NCBI GenBank assembly: GCA_016716605.1 | Contig: JADJWA010000001.1 | Coordinates: 186,001 to 250,000 of the forward strand | Length of the DNA stretch: 64,000 nucleotides | Reading direction: 5' to 3' | From: Flavobacteriales bacterium | GTDB taxonomy: Bacteria > Bacteroidota > Bacteroidia > Flavobacteriales_F > PHOS-HE28 | In this document: positions 53,801 through 59,351 of the stretch, in pieces | How positions within the stretch are numbered: position 1 is the first letter of the stretch | Layout: each line of letters opens with the position of its first letter | Translations under genes and position numbers: made by a program | The notes under the pieces: model-generated | What the model was told of the DNA's origin: nothing | Database searches by the model: none | What the model saw: the letters and a program-made list of their open reading frames with translations, nothing else

Positions 53801-54869
53801 CAGCAGCAGCGACGCGCAGATCAACGGGCTGGTGGCCGGCACCTATTGCCTGGCCATCACCGATGCGAACGGGTGCACGGCGCAATCGTGCATCGCCCTC
53901 GATGAACCAATGCCGCTCCTAGCCATGGTGCAGGCCAACATGGCCTCTTGCGGAAACAGTAACGGCTCGATCCTGTTGAACGCATCGGGAGGGACTGAAC
54001 CGTACAGCTTCGCCTGGAGCAATGGCAGCAGCGCGCAGAACCTCATCGTCTTGAACAGTGGCGACTACGATGTGCTCGTCACCGATGCCAACGGATGCAC
54101 CGTCCAGACCAGCGCAGCGATCACGAACACGCCTGCCGTTGAGGCTCAGGCGCAAGTGAGCGATGTGCTCTGCAATGGTGCGGCCACCGGCGGCATCGCA
54201 GTGGATGTGATCAGCGGCAGCGCGCCGTACAGCTACGCATGGAGCGATGGAAGCCTGAACGAGGACCTTGCAGGCGCCATCGGGGGCAGCTACGCCTTGG
54301 TGGTGACCGATGCGAACGGCTGCACGTGGAACGGCCAATGGACGATCGCTGAGAGCGAAGCCATCGCAATCGAAGCGAGCCTGAGCAGCTACACCGGAGG
54401 CTACGAAGTGAGCGCCTTCGGCGGGACCGATGGCAGCGTGATCCTATCGGTGTCCGGTGGCACAGATCCCTACAGCTACTGGTGGTCGAATGGAAGCACC
54501 GCCAGCTACCAGAGCGGCCTTCCCGCAGGCACCTACACCGTGACCATCACCGATGCCAACGGTTGCACCGCCACGCGCACCATCACCCTCGAAGAGCCCA
54601 ACGACCTAGTGATGCCCACGGGCTTCACGCCGAATGGCGATGGGCACAATGACCTCTTCGTGGTGCAGGGCCTCGATGCCTTTCCGGGCAATCTGCTCAC
54701 CGTGCTCAACCGATGGGGCAACGTGGTGCTGGAGCAGCTCAACTACAAGAACGACTGGGCCGGTGACAATGCCAAAGGAGAGCCGCTGCCCAACGGCACC
54801 TACTTCGCCATCCTCAGCATCAACAGCGGGCAGCGCAATCTGCAGGGCTACGTTGACCTGCGCCGCTAA
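47859..54869 (+). CDS. Giant SprB-like surface adhesin, T9SS type B
   Basis: A 2336-residue secreted protein. A signal peptide (FSFAGLYAGFLASAPLQAQ) is followed by a choice-of-anchor L domain (about 25-250, FDFVFGSEEYNEWVGS, NDVFGFFISG), a Calx-beta-like segment (about 255-385), a short domain with TICSGGSVQFDV, then 22 SprB repeats of about 81 residues each, and a C-terminal type B sorting domain (VMPTGFTPNGDGHNDLFVV, LTVLNRWGNVVLE, NDWAGDNAKGEPLPNGTYF). SprB of Flavobacterium johnsoniae is the mobile gliding adhesin, and repeat and tail agree with that class, although this protein is much shorter. I chose ATG 47859 because it gives a proper signal peptide and overlaps the previous stop; ATG 47838 is also in frame. 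The PorP/SprF gene follows directly. Confidence 0.9.
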   Translation: MRSLSRVLQPFSFAGLYAGFLASAPLQAQLTVAPQADLQQLAEAISGPGVLISNPSITCHAEGYGEFSYAGSLWGLESGAILSSGRITEAIGPNDAENKTFQQGTSGSSLLNTVTGRSTRDACQFEFDIIPSGDSLRFDFVFGSEEYNEWVGSQYNDVFGFFISGPGIIGDPGIGADRNIALVPGTSDPVAINNVNAGQNSTYYQYNAGGQQLQMDGFTTGLVARSTVQPCQTYHLKLVVADASDRKFDSWVFIERISSPSVSLSTRTVNGTANMVEGCNPGWIRFSRDPVEQDPLTLTYYLQGTAINGSDYSAIGDVSPSAPKTIIIPAGEAYVEQPVNPLADAVNEPTEVLRIILGNPNCPGLAIDSIDFDLTDTLIATVEPFGMQTICSGGSVQFDVQGGLVYAWSPATGLNCSDCPNPVASPSANTNYSVVINEGTCVRTVSRLVRVSNPAIASTSTQPLCDGSTNGAINITVSDGIAPYSFNWTGPNGFTSASEDLVNIAAGAYTLAVNDAFGCSNVQSYDLGSPQPLAISLVPSILVFGQNIACHGAGTGTLSLTITGGSAPHAVLWTGPNGFSSNQQNLTGIAAGDYQVTVTDANGCTAAGSYTMSQSPALSGAISGVQHVSCNGGSNGQATVTASGGMPPYAFSWNSAPAQTGATATGLPAGNYSVTITDGYGCTAQAAVAITEPATVLTVGITGTTDVLCHDGLQGTAQAQAGGGTAPYFYSWNSMPPQFDANAIGLPQGSYTVTVTDAQGCTAQAVASIGGPQFEVWAFAESVAPVSCFGLSDGSATLDVSGGSGSYTITWNTTPPQSGLTATGLGPGMYWALVIDNNGCDHEKWVPVEILGPAAPLELEVAQADITCAGVDNGSLDLTISGGLSPYSHTWSDDFGGSTGVEDLSGLDPGVYHLQVSDAGGCTIDTSFTITAPAPISATAQITPAACASTLTGAIDLSVSGGTAPYAYIWSSASGFSASTEDINGIGAGSYIAIVIDANGCQYVNGYNVSQPGGLQANLSVIDQNGYGTSCSGVNDGAIDLTVQGGIAPYDIIWSGPNGFSSSAEDISGLEPGTYTAQVIDSNGCIIAAQDSITAPSPLVADAVSALFNGYSVSCHGGTDGAINLALSGGAAPFTVIWTGPNGYSSSNTSIAALAAGEYQAAITDANGCSASAIAMLTEPPLLSATAQAFAWPSGSNISCAGATDGSIDLGIAGGIAPYGINWTDGLGYTATTEDLDSLSAGGYQALITDANGCITNAFALITAPDPILLTAQAALINNSNVSCYGAMDGSVDATVIGGSAPYTFAWSNGETTEDLIGIGAGAYTLTVTDAHGCASSVSITLDEPSPISVDLLAVTAPGGAHVSCHGSSDGTITSTVTGGESPLSYAWSGPNGFTHSDASPSGLGAGLYSLIVTDGQGCSAAAELTLMEPLPVIASISATLHNGFAIACAGQTSGSAEASANGGTGSYSFVWSGPGGFSSPNASISGLPAGSYTVIVTDANGCTGSASADLLEPQVLDATISITDLGGFHVSCNGNDGSAEAVLNGGTAPYATVWTGPDGFSSTLASVSGLASGDYQLTVTDANGCTLSETITLTAPMPVEATFAISANNCPDEANGSIDGAITGGAGSYAYTWSGPNGFTSTDEDLSGLSSGTYSLMVTDALGCSGSFSAELIGPAPINSGTYVSFYGLYNLQCMGDSSGVLDLTPVGGTTPFSVAISGPGGFQSTALTNGSLVAGEYLITITDANGCAMDTLVTLTEPGTQVDAQLSVSVYPSGTNVSCYGASDGWIDATITGGSGPYTFDWRGPDSLAFSSEDIFNLPAGTYAYELVVTDANQCAFSTTVTLTQPDSAMQANAAISAYNGFGVSCEGSSDGAIDLSYGGGNGGYSVSWAGPNGFTSNDEDLSGLTNGTYTVTITDLNGCELVQAYTLDAPPIIATTLSPSDFNGNGVSCAGANDGGISAAITGGTGPYALSWSGPGSFSSSDAQINGLVAGTYCLAITDANGCTAQSCIALDEPMPLLAMVQANMASCGNSNGSILLNASGGTEPYSFAWSNGSSAQNLIVLNSGDYDVLVTDANGCTVQTSAAITNTPAVEAQAQVSDVLCNGAATGGIAVDVISGSAPYSYAWSDGSLNEDLAGAIGGSYALVVTDANGCTWNGQWTIAESEAIAIEASLSSYTGGYEVSAFGGTDGSVILSVSGGTDPYSYWWSNGSTASYQSGLPAGTYTVTITDANGCTATRTITLEEPNDLVMPTGFTPNGDGHNDLFVVQGLDAFPGNLLTVLNRWGNVVLEQLNYKNDWAGDNAKGEPLPNGTYFAILSINSGQRNLQGYVDLRR
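49230..54600 (+). repeat. Twenty-two SprB repeats (~244 bp each)
   Basis: Twenty-two tandem units each begin with a VSCxGxxDGxI-type motif, then GG(T/S)APYxxxWSGPNGF, a GLxAGxYxVTVTDANGC strand and an acidic-proline linker. The Cys in the first motif is kept in twenty-one units, and the last unit has Ala there (VSAFGG). Copies are divergent in DNA, indicating an old array. Confidence 0.9.
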
Positions 54870-54880
54870 CGCCGAAGCAT

Positions 54881-55810
54881 ATGAAGCACGCACGACTCTA
54901 CCTGGTCCTCGCAGCGCTTGCTGCAGCCATTGCCGCCAGCGCGCAGCAGGAGGTGATGGTGAGCCAGTACATGTTCAACGGGCTCTTCTTGAACCCCGCG
55001 TATGCCGGAAGCCACGGTTATGCCAGCAGCAGCTTGCTCCACCGCAGCCAATGGATGCAGGTTGATGGCGCCCCGCGCACCAGCATGCTCGCCATCGATG
55101 GCCCGCTGATGAACAATAAGATGGGCCTCGGATTCTCTCTGGTGCACGACCAGATCGGCGTGAGCCGAGACCTGGACCTGAGCGGGCACTATGCCTACCA
55201 CCTGCGCGTGGGCAAGCGCAGCAAACTGGCGCTCGGCTTGCGCGCCGGCCTCTCGATCTACAGCGCCCGCGTGAGCGAGCTGCGCCATTGGGATTCTGCC
55301 GACCCGCTCTATCAGCAGGACATCGTGAACGCACCGCTAGGGAAGTTCGGATTCGGACTGTACTGGTACGACCGCACCAGTTACGTGGGGCTGAGCGTGC
55401 CCACGATCTACGCAGCCGATGGCCGCATCACGCTTGATGCGCCGGGCGCCTTCGATCACTACTTCACGCAGCACTACTACCTGCACGCCGGCAAGGTCCT
55501 CCCACTCGGCGAGAGCCTCGACATCAAGCCAAGCACCTTGGTGAAGTTCACACCCAACGCGCCGGTGGAGGTCGACATCAACTGCAATGTGCTCTACCGC
55601 GAGCGGGTGTGGCTTGGCCTCGGCTACCGCACCGGCGATGCCCTGGTAGCCATGGCGGAGTACCAGATCAGCCCGCAGCTGCGCATCGGATATGCGTATG
55701 ACATGACCACCTCGAGGCTGCGCAACTACACCAGCGGGAGCCACGAGATCATGCTCGGACTCGACTTCGGGAGGGACCTGGTGCGCATCAAGACACCGCG
55801 ATACTTCTGA
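54881..55810 (+). CDS. PorP/SprF family T9SS outer-membrane protein
   Basis: A 309-residue outer-membrane barrel of the PorP/SprF family, which holds T9SS cargo of type B at the surface; in F. johnsoniae SprF is needed for SprB export. Signal peptide LVLAALAAAIAASAQQ is followed by the family hallmark SQYMFNGLFLNPAYAGSHG, HRSQWMQVDGAPRTSML, GLGFSLVHDQIGVSRD, LALGLRAGLSIYS and a final HEIMLGLDFGRD strand. It lies 11 bases after the SprB-like gene and its stop shares one base with the start of the OmpA gene, making a cargo-partner-anchor operon. Confidence 0.9.
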   Translation: MKHARLYLVLAALAAAIAASAQQEVMVSQYMFNGLFLNPAYAGSHGYASSSLLHRSQWMQVDGAPRTSMLAIDGPLMNNKMGLGFSLVHDQIGVSRDLDLSGHYAYHLRVGKRSKLALGLRAGLSIYSARVSELRHWDSADPLYQQDIVNAPLGKFGFGLYWYDRTSYVGLSVPTIYAADGRITLDAPGAFDHYFTQHYYLHAGKVLPLGESLDIKPSTLVKFTPNAPVEVDINCNVLYRERVWLGLGYRTGDALVAMAEYQISPQLRIGYAYDMTTSRLRNYTSGSHEIMLGLDFGRDLVRIKTPRYF

Positions 55811-57711
55811 TGGACATGCGAACGACGAAGCCCTTCATCCTGCTCACCTCAGCGCTGGTCACCGGTTGCGCCCAGCACCAGCTCGCGCAAGCCGACAAGG
55901 CCATCGACCGGATGGCCTACGCAGAAGCTGCGCCGCGCTATGAACGCGCGCTGGCCTCCATCAGCGATCGCAGCGCCATGCTGCGCGCGGCCGATGCCTA
56001 TTGCAGGCTGAACCAACCCGCGAAGGCCGCAGCCTGGTTCGCCGCCGCCGATCGCATCCAACCGCTCCAGGGCGACGACGCCATCGCCCATGGCCGCGTG
56101 TTGACCGCCTTGGGCCGGACGGGAGAAGCCGCGCATCAGTTCGAGCGCGCCCTAATCGAACGGCCCGAGGACCCCCTCGTGCGCGAGCTCGGCATGGCCA
56201 TCGCCGATCGCGAAGCCTTCTTCGCGGACACCACGCTGTTCACGATCGCTCCTGTCCACATTGATGGCCTCACCAGCGCATTCAGTGCCGTGCCCATGGG
56301 CAGCAAGCTGCTGATCGCCGCCGAGCGCGAACGGGACGGGGGCAAGGCCAACCCATGGAACGGCGAAGCCTTCCTGGACCTCTTCACCATAGAGGCGCGC
56401 GAAGGCATCATGGCAGGCGCCGCTCAACCATTGGCCGGAGATGTGAACGGCCGTTTCCATGACGGACCGGCCGTGCTGAGCGCCGATGGCCGCACCATGT
56501 ACTTCACCCGCAGCGACTACTTCCGCTTCCGTCTGAACAAGGACGAGCAGGGAACCAGCCACCTGATGCTCTTCCGCGCCGAGCTGCAGGCCGATGGCCG
56601 TTGGGGCCAGGTAAGCTCATTCGCGTACAACGGAGAGGACTTCAGCGCGGGCCACGCCGCCCTCAATGCCGACGGCTCCGTGCTCTATTACATCAGCGAC
56701 ATGCCAGGCGGTTATGGCGGCACCGACCTCTACGCCTGCGACCGAACCGAGGACGGATGGGGCTATCCGCGCAACCTCGGGCCCACCGTAAACACGGCCG
56801 GCAACGAGATGTTCCCCACCCTGCACGGCGACACTCTCTGCTTCGCCAGCAATGGCCACCGCTCCTTGGGCGGGCTCGACATCTTCCGCTCCGTGCTGCG
56901 CGATGGCGAATGGTCGGCGCCGGAGAACCTCAACTACCCCATCAATACGCGGTTCGATGACTTCGCTCTGGTGATGCTTGATGGACGCAAAGGATACCTG
57001 AGCAGCAATCGAGCAGGCCGTGATGGCATCTACCGCTTCCAGGAGAACGACCCCACGCTGGTGCTGAACATCTCGGTATTCGACCAGGAGGATGGTTCGC
57101 CCATGGCTGGCGCCGAGGTGCGGCTCCTCGAGCACATGCGCACCGAAGGATTGACACTTTATACCGACAATGATGGCGAGGTCCGATTCCCGCTCAGCGT
57201 TGACAAGCTCTACGAGGTGCTCGCGAGCAAGGACGGCGTATTCACCGAGCGCCGGCAGGTGAGCACGATGAATCAGCGCATCAGCCGCGATTTCAGCGAA
57301 GAATTCAGCATGCAGCGCGTGGTGGTGGACAAGCCGATCGTGATCGAGAACATCTATTACGATTATGACAAGTGGGATATCCGGCCCGATGCGGCCATCG
57401 AGCTCGATAAGGTGGCACAGCTCTTCATCGACAATCCGGCCTTGAGCTTCGAGCTGGGCTCGCACACCGACAGCCGCGCAAGCGATATGTACAACCTGGT
57501 GCTGAGTGATGCGCGGGCGCACAGCGCGGTGGATTACCTGATCCGCAAAGGGGTGCCCTCAGACCGCATCAGCGCCCGCGGCTATGGCGAGCGCAAGCTG
57601 GTGAACCGCTGCACGGACGGCGTGGAATGCCCGGAGGAAGAGCACCAGGCCAACCGGCGCACGGAGTTCAAGGTGGTGAAGGTGATGCCGATGGTGAGCG
57701 AGCGCCGCTGA
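55810..57711 (+). CDS. OmpA/PorE-like lipoprotein with TPR and WD40-like propeller
   Basis: A 633-residue lipoprotein (signal LTSALVTGC). Residues about 20-120 form TPR-like helices (AYAEAAPRYERALASI, AAWFAAADRIQP). A PD40/WD40-like beta-propeller follows (about 140-400: RTMYFTRSDYF, GSVLYYISDMPGGYGGTDLY, TLCFASNGHRSLGGLDIF, GYLSSNRAGRDGIYRF), then a carboxypeptidase-regulatory fold (about 415-500) and an OmpA peptidoglycan-binding domain (about 510-630: YYDYDKWDIRPDA, LGSHTDSRASDMYN, ISARGYGERKLVN). This is the PorE architecture that links the T9SS ring to peptidoglycan, although there are also non-T9SS relatives. It ends the operon with SprB-like and PorP/SprF. Confidence 0.88.
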   Translation: MDMRTTKPFILLTSALVTGCAQHQLAQADKAIDRMAYAEAAPRYERALASISDRSAMLRAADAYCRLNQPAKAAAWFAAADRIQPLQGDDAIAHGRVLTALGRTGEAAHQFERALIERPEDPLVRELGMAIADREAFFADTTLFTIAPVHIDGLTSAFSAVPMGSKLLIAAERERDGGKANPWNGEAFLDLFTIEAREGIMAGAAQPLAGDVNGRFHDGPAVLSADGRTMYFTRSDYFRFRLNKDEQGTSHLMLFRAELQADGRWGQVSSFAYNGEDFSAGHAALNADGSVLYYISDMPGGYGGTDLYACDRTEDGWGYPRNLGPTVNTAGNEMFPTLHGDTLCFASNGHRSLGGLDIFRSVLRDGEWSAPENLNYPINTRFDDFALVMLDGRKGYLSSNRAGRDGIYRFQENDPTLVLNISVFDQEDGSPMAGAEVRLLEHMRTEGLTLYTDNDGEVRFPLSVDKLYEVLASKDGVFTERRQVSTMNQRISRDFSEEFSMQRVVVDKPIVIENIYYDYDKWDIRPDAAIELDKVAQLFIDNPALSFELGSHTDSRASDMYNLVLSDARAHSAVDYLIRKGVPSDRISARGYGERKLVNRCTDGVECPEEEHQANRRTEFKVVKVMPMVSERR

Positions 57712-57719
57712 AGCCTCGC

Positions 57720-59258
57720 TCAGGGCGCCTCCAGCGCATGCCGACGCACCACATCGCTGAAGGACTCGCCGGTTGACTTGGCCTCGGCCCAGGCGAGCAC
57801 ATCGAAGTACTTGAGCACAAGTCGCTCATTCGGGTCGTTCAGGAGCTCGGCGAGCTGGCCGTGCAAGGCCTTGAACAGATCGCGCTTCTGGGTAACCTCC
57901 GAGGCGCGGGCCAAGGTCCTGATGCCATCGATGAGCACCACTTCCACGTCATTGGCCCGCTGGCGCTTGTCGAGGAAGCGCTGGGTGCTGCGCACGATGT
58001 ACGAGAGGAGGTCGTAGTTGCCCAATTCATAGTGCACCACCAGGTTGAACAGCCGCGCATAGGTGAAGATGTCCTGCCGCAAGGTGGTCTCATTGTCGTT
58101 GAGCACCTTGTTGAGCCAGGCCAAGGCCTTGTTCACCTGGCCGGCCCCGAAGTAGGCGCAGGCCATGCACCATTGGAACTCCAGGGCGTACTCCTTGTGC
58201 AGCCTGTCGCCCAAGGCCTCCATGCCCGCGATGAAATCCGGCGCCATCTCCACCGCCCGCGCGTGCTCGCCGCCGCGATCGAGCAGGCGCAGCTCGCAGA
58301 TGGTGCCGGCCACGAACACCTGCGTGGCGATGCTGATGCCGCTGAATCCCGGCTCCTCCGGCAATGCGCGCATCAAGGCGATGTTGGCCCGCGCGCCATC
58401 GAGGTCGAGCAGCTCGATCTGGCCGTTGATGATGTAATGCAGCGTGCGCACGTAGCGCTTGGGCAGGTCGGCCTTGATCAGCGGGTTCTCATCGAGGATC
58501 TGCTTCACGCGAAGGAACTTCTCCAAGCTGGTGCTCCAATCCCGTTTGGCCCAGTGGCAGAATCCCTGGGTATAGAAGCAGATGGTGGCGGCGCGGCGAG
58601 ATAGCGCGGTATTCTTCCCCTTGATGAGCTGGTGCTCGCTGATCTCCTCAACCATGGCGTGCTCCTCCTCAGTGCGCACGTACCCACCGCTCCGGAACAC
58701 ATAGTTGATCTTGCTGTAGAGGATGTGGTAGGCCGCAAGGTTCCGCAGCTTCTCGATCACCTCACGCTCCTCTTCGATCAACGCGTCCAGATCCTTGGTG
58801 AACTCGCCGCTCTCGTAGGCCTCCTCGAGGAGCATCTTCTCCCAGTTCAGCAGCTCGAATAGATAATAGAAGCGCTCGTTCTCCTTGGCGATGCGCTTGG
58901 CCCGGTGCAGGAGCTTGTTGCATTCGGTGTAGAGCGCCTTCTGATAGAGGATCTCGATGTTCTTGATCTCCTGCTTCAGGATCCCGCTCACCGACCCTTC
59001 CGCATGGAATGCGCGCAGCGCCTTCAGTATCAGCTTGTACAGGTGGTTCTTCTCCGAGGGCAGGTGCTTGATGAAGGTCTCCTTGGCGAAGAGCTTCTTC
59101 AGGGCCTCCTCGTCGTACACCGGCTGCTTGTCGATGGATTCAAAGAGCCGCAGGTAGTTCTTCGGGCCCGATTGCAGCGCGCTGTGCAGCTTGAAGAAGC
59201 GCTTCTCAGACTTGGTCAGCGACTTGATCAGGTCGTGCAGTTCGGTGCTCGGCTTCAT
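57720..59258 (-). CDS. Large helical cytoplasmic protein of unknown function
   Basis: A 512-residue protein with no signal peptide or membrane segment. It starts MKPSTELHDLIKSLTKSEKR and is almost entirely predicted helix, with heptad-like stretches and TPR-like pairs (ILYQKALYTECNKLLHRAKR, YALEFQWCMACAYFGAGQVN, ALAWLNKVLNDNETTL). The layout resembles helical-repeat scaffold proteins widely present in Bacteroidetes as hypothetical proteins. It converges on the OmpA gene with eight bases between stops. An exact TACATTTG promoter element lies 25 bases before its ATG. Confidence 0.7.
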   Translation of the reverse strand: MKPSTELHDLIKSLTKSEKRFFKLHSALQSGPKNYLRLFESIDKQPVYDEEALKKLFAKETFIKHLPSEKNHLYKLILKALRAFHAEGSVSGILKQEIKNIEILYQKALYTECNKLLHRAKRIAKENERFYYLFELLNWEKMLLEEAYESGEFTKDLDALIEEEREVIEKLRNLAAYHILYSKINYVFRSGGYVRTEEEHAMVEEISEHQLIKGKNTALSRRAATICFYTQGFCHWAKRDWSTSLEKFLRVKQILDENPLIKADLPKRYVRTLHYIINGQIELLDLDGARANIALMRALPEEPGFSGISIATQVFVAGTICELRLLDRGGEHARAVEMAPDFIAGMEALGDRLHKEYALEFQWCMACAYFGAGQVNKALAWLNKVLNDNETTLRQDIFTYARLFNLVVHYELGNYDLLSYIVRSTQRFLDKRQRANDVEVVLIDGIRTLARASEVTQKRDLFKALHGQLAELLNDPNERLVLKYFDVLAWAEAKSTGESFSDVVRRHALEAP

Positions 59259-59283
59259 GCGCTGATGATTCCTAACGGCCGTT

Positions 59284-59291
59284 CAAATGTA
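59284..59291 (-). promoter_or_regulatory. -7 promoter element (TACATTTG) of the helical-protein gene
   Basis: On the minus strand TACATTTG matches TAnnTTTG exactly and lies 25 bases before the ATG at 59258. With the plus-strand TACATTTG at 59340-59347 it makes a symmetrical divergent promoter pair within 93 bases. Confidence 0.6.
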
Positions 59292-59339
59292 GGAATCCCA
59301 AAACGGGTGCCGCCGAATGCATTCCTTGCCTGACGCGGG

Positions 59340-59347
59340 TACATTTG
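59340..59347 (+). promoter_or_regulatory. -7 promoter element (TACATTTG) of the M1 peptidase gene
   Basis: TACATTTG matches the consensus exactly and ends only four bases before the ATG at 59352. Transcription would start about at the first codon, a strong leaderless candidate. Confidence 0.6.
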
Positions 59348-59351
59348 AGCC

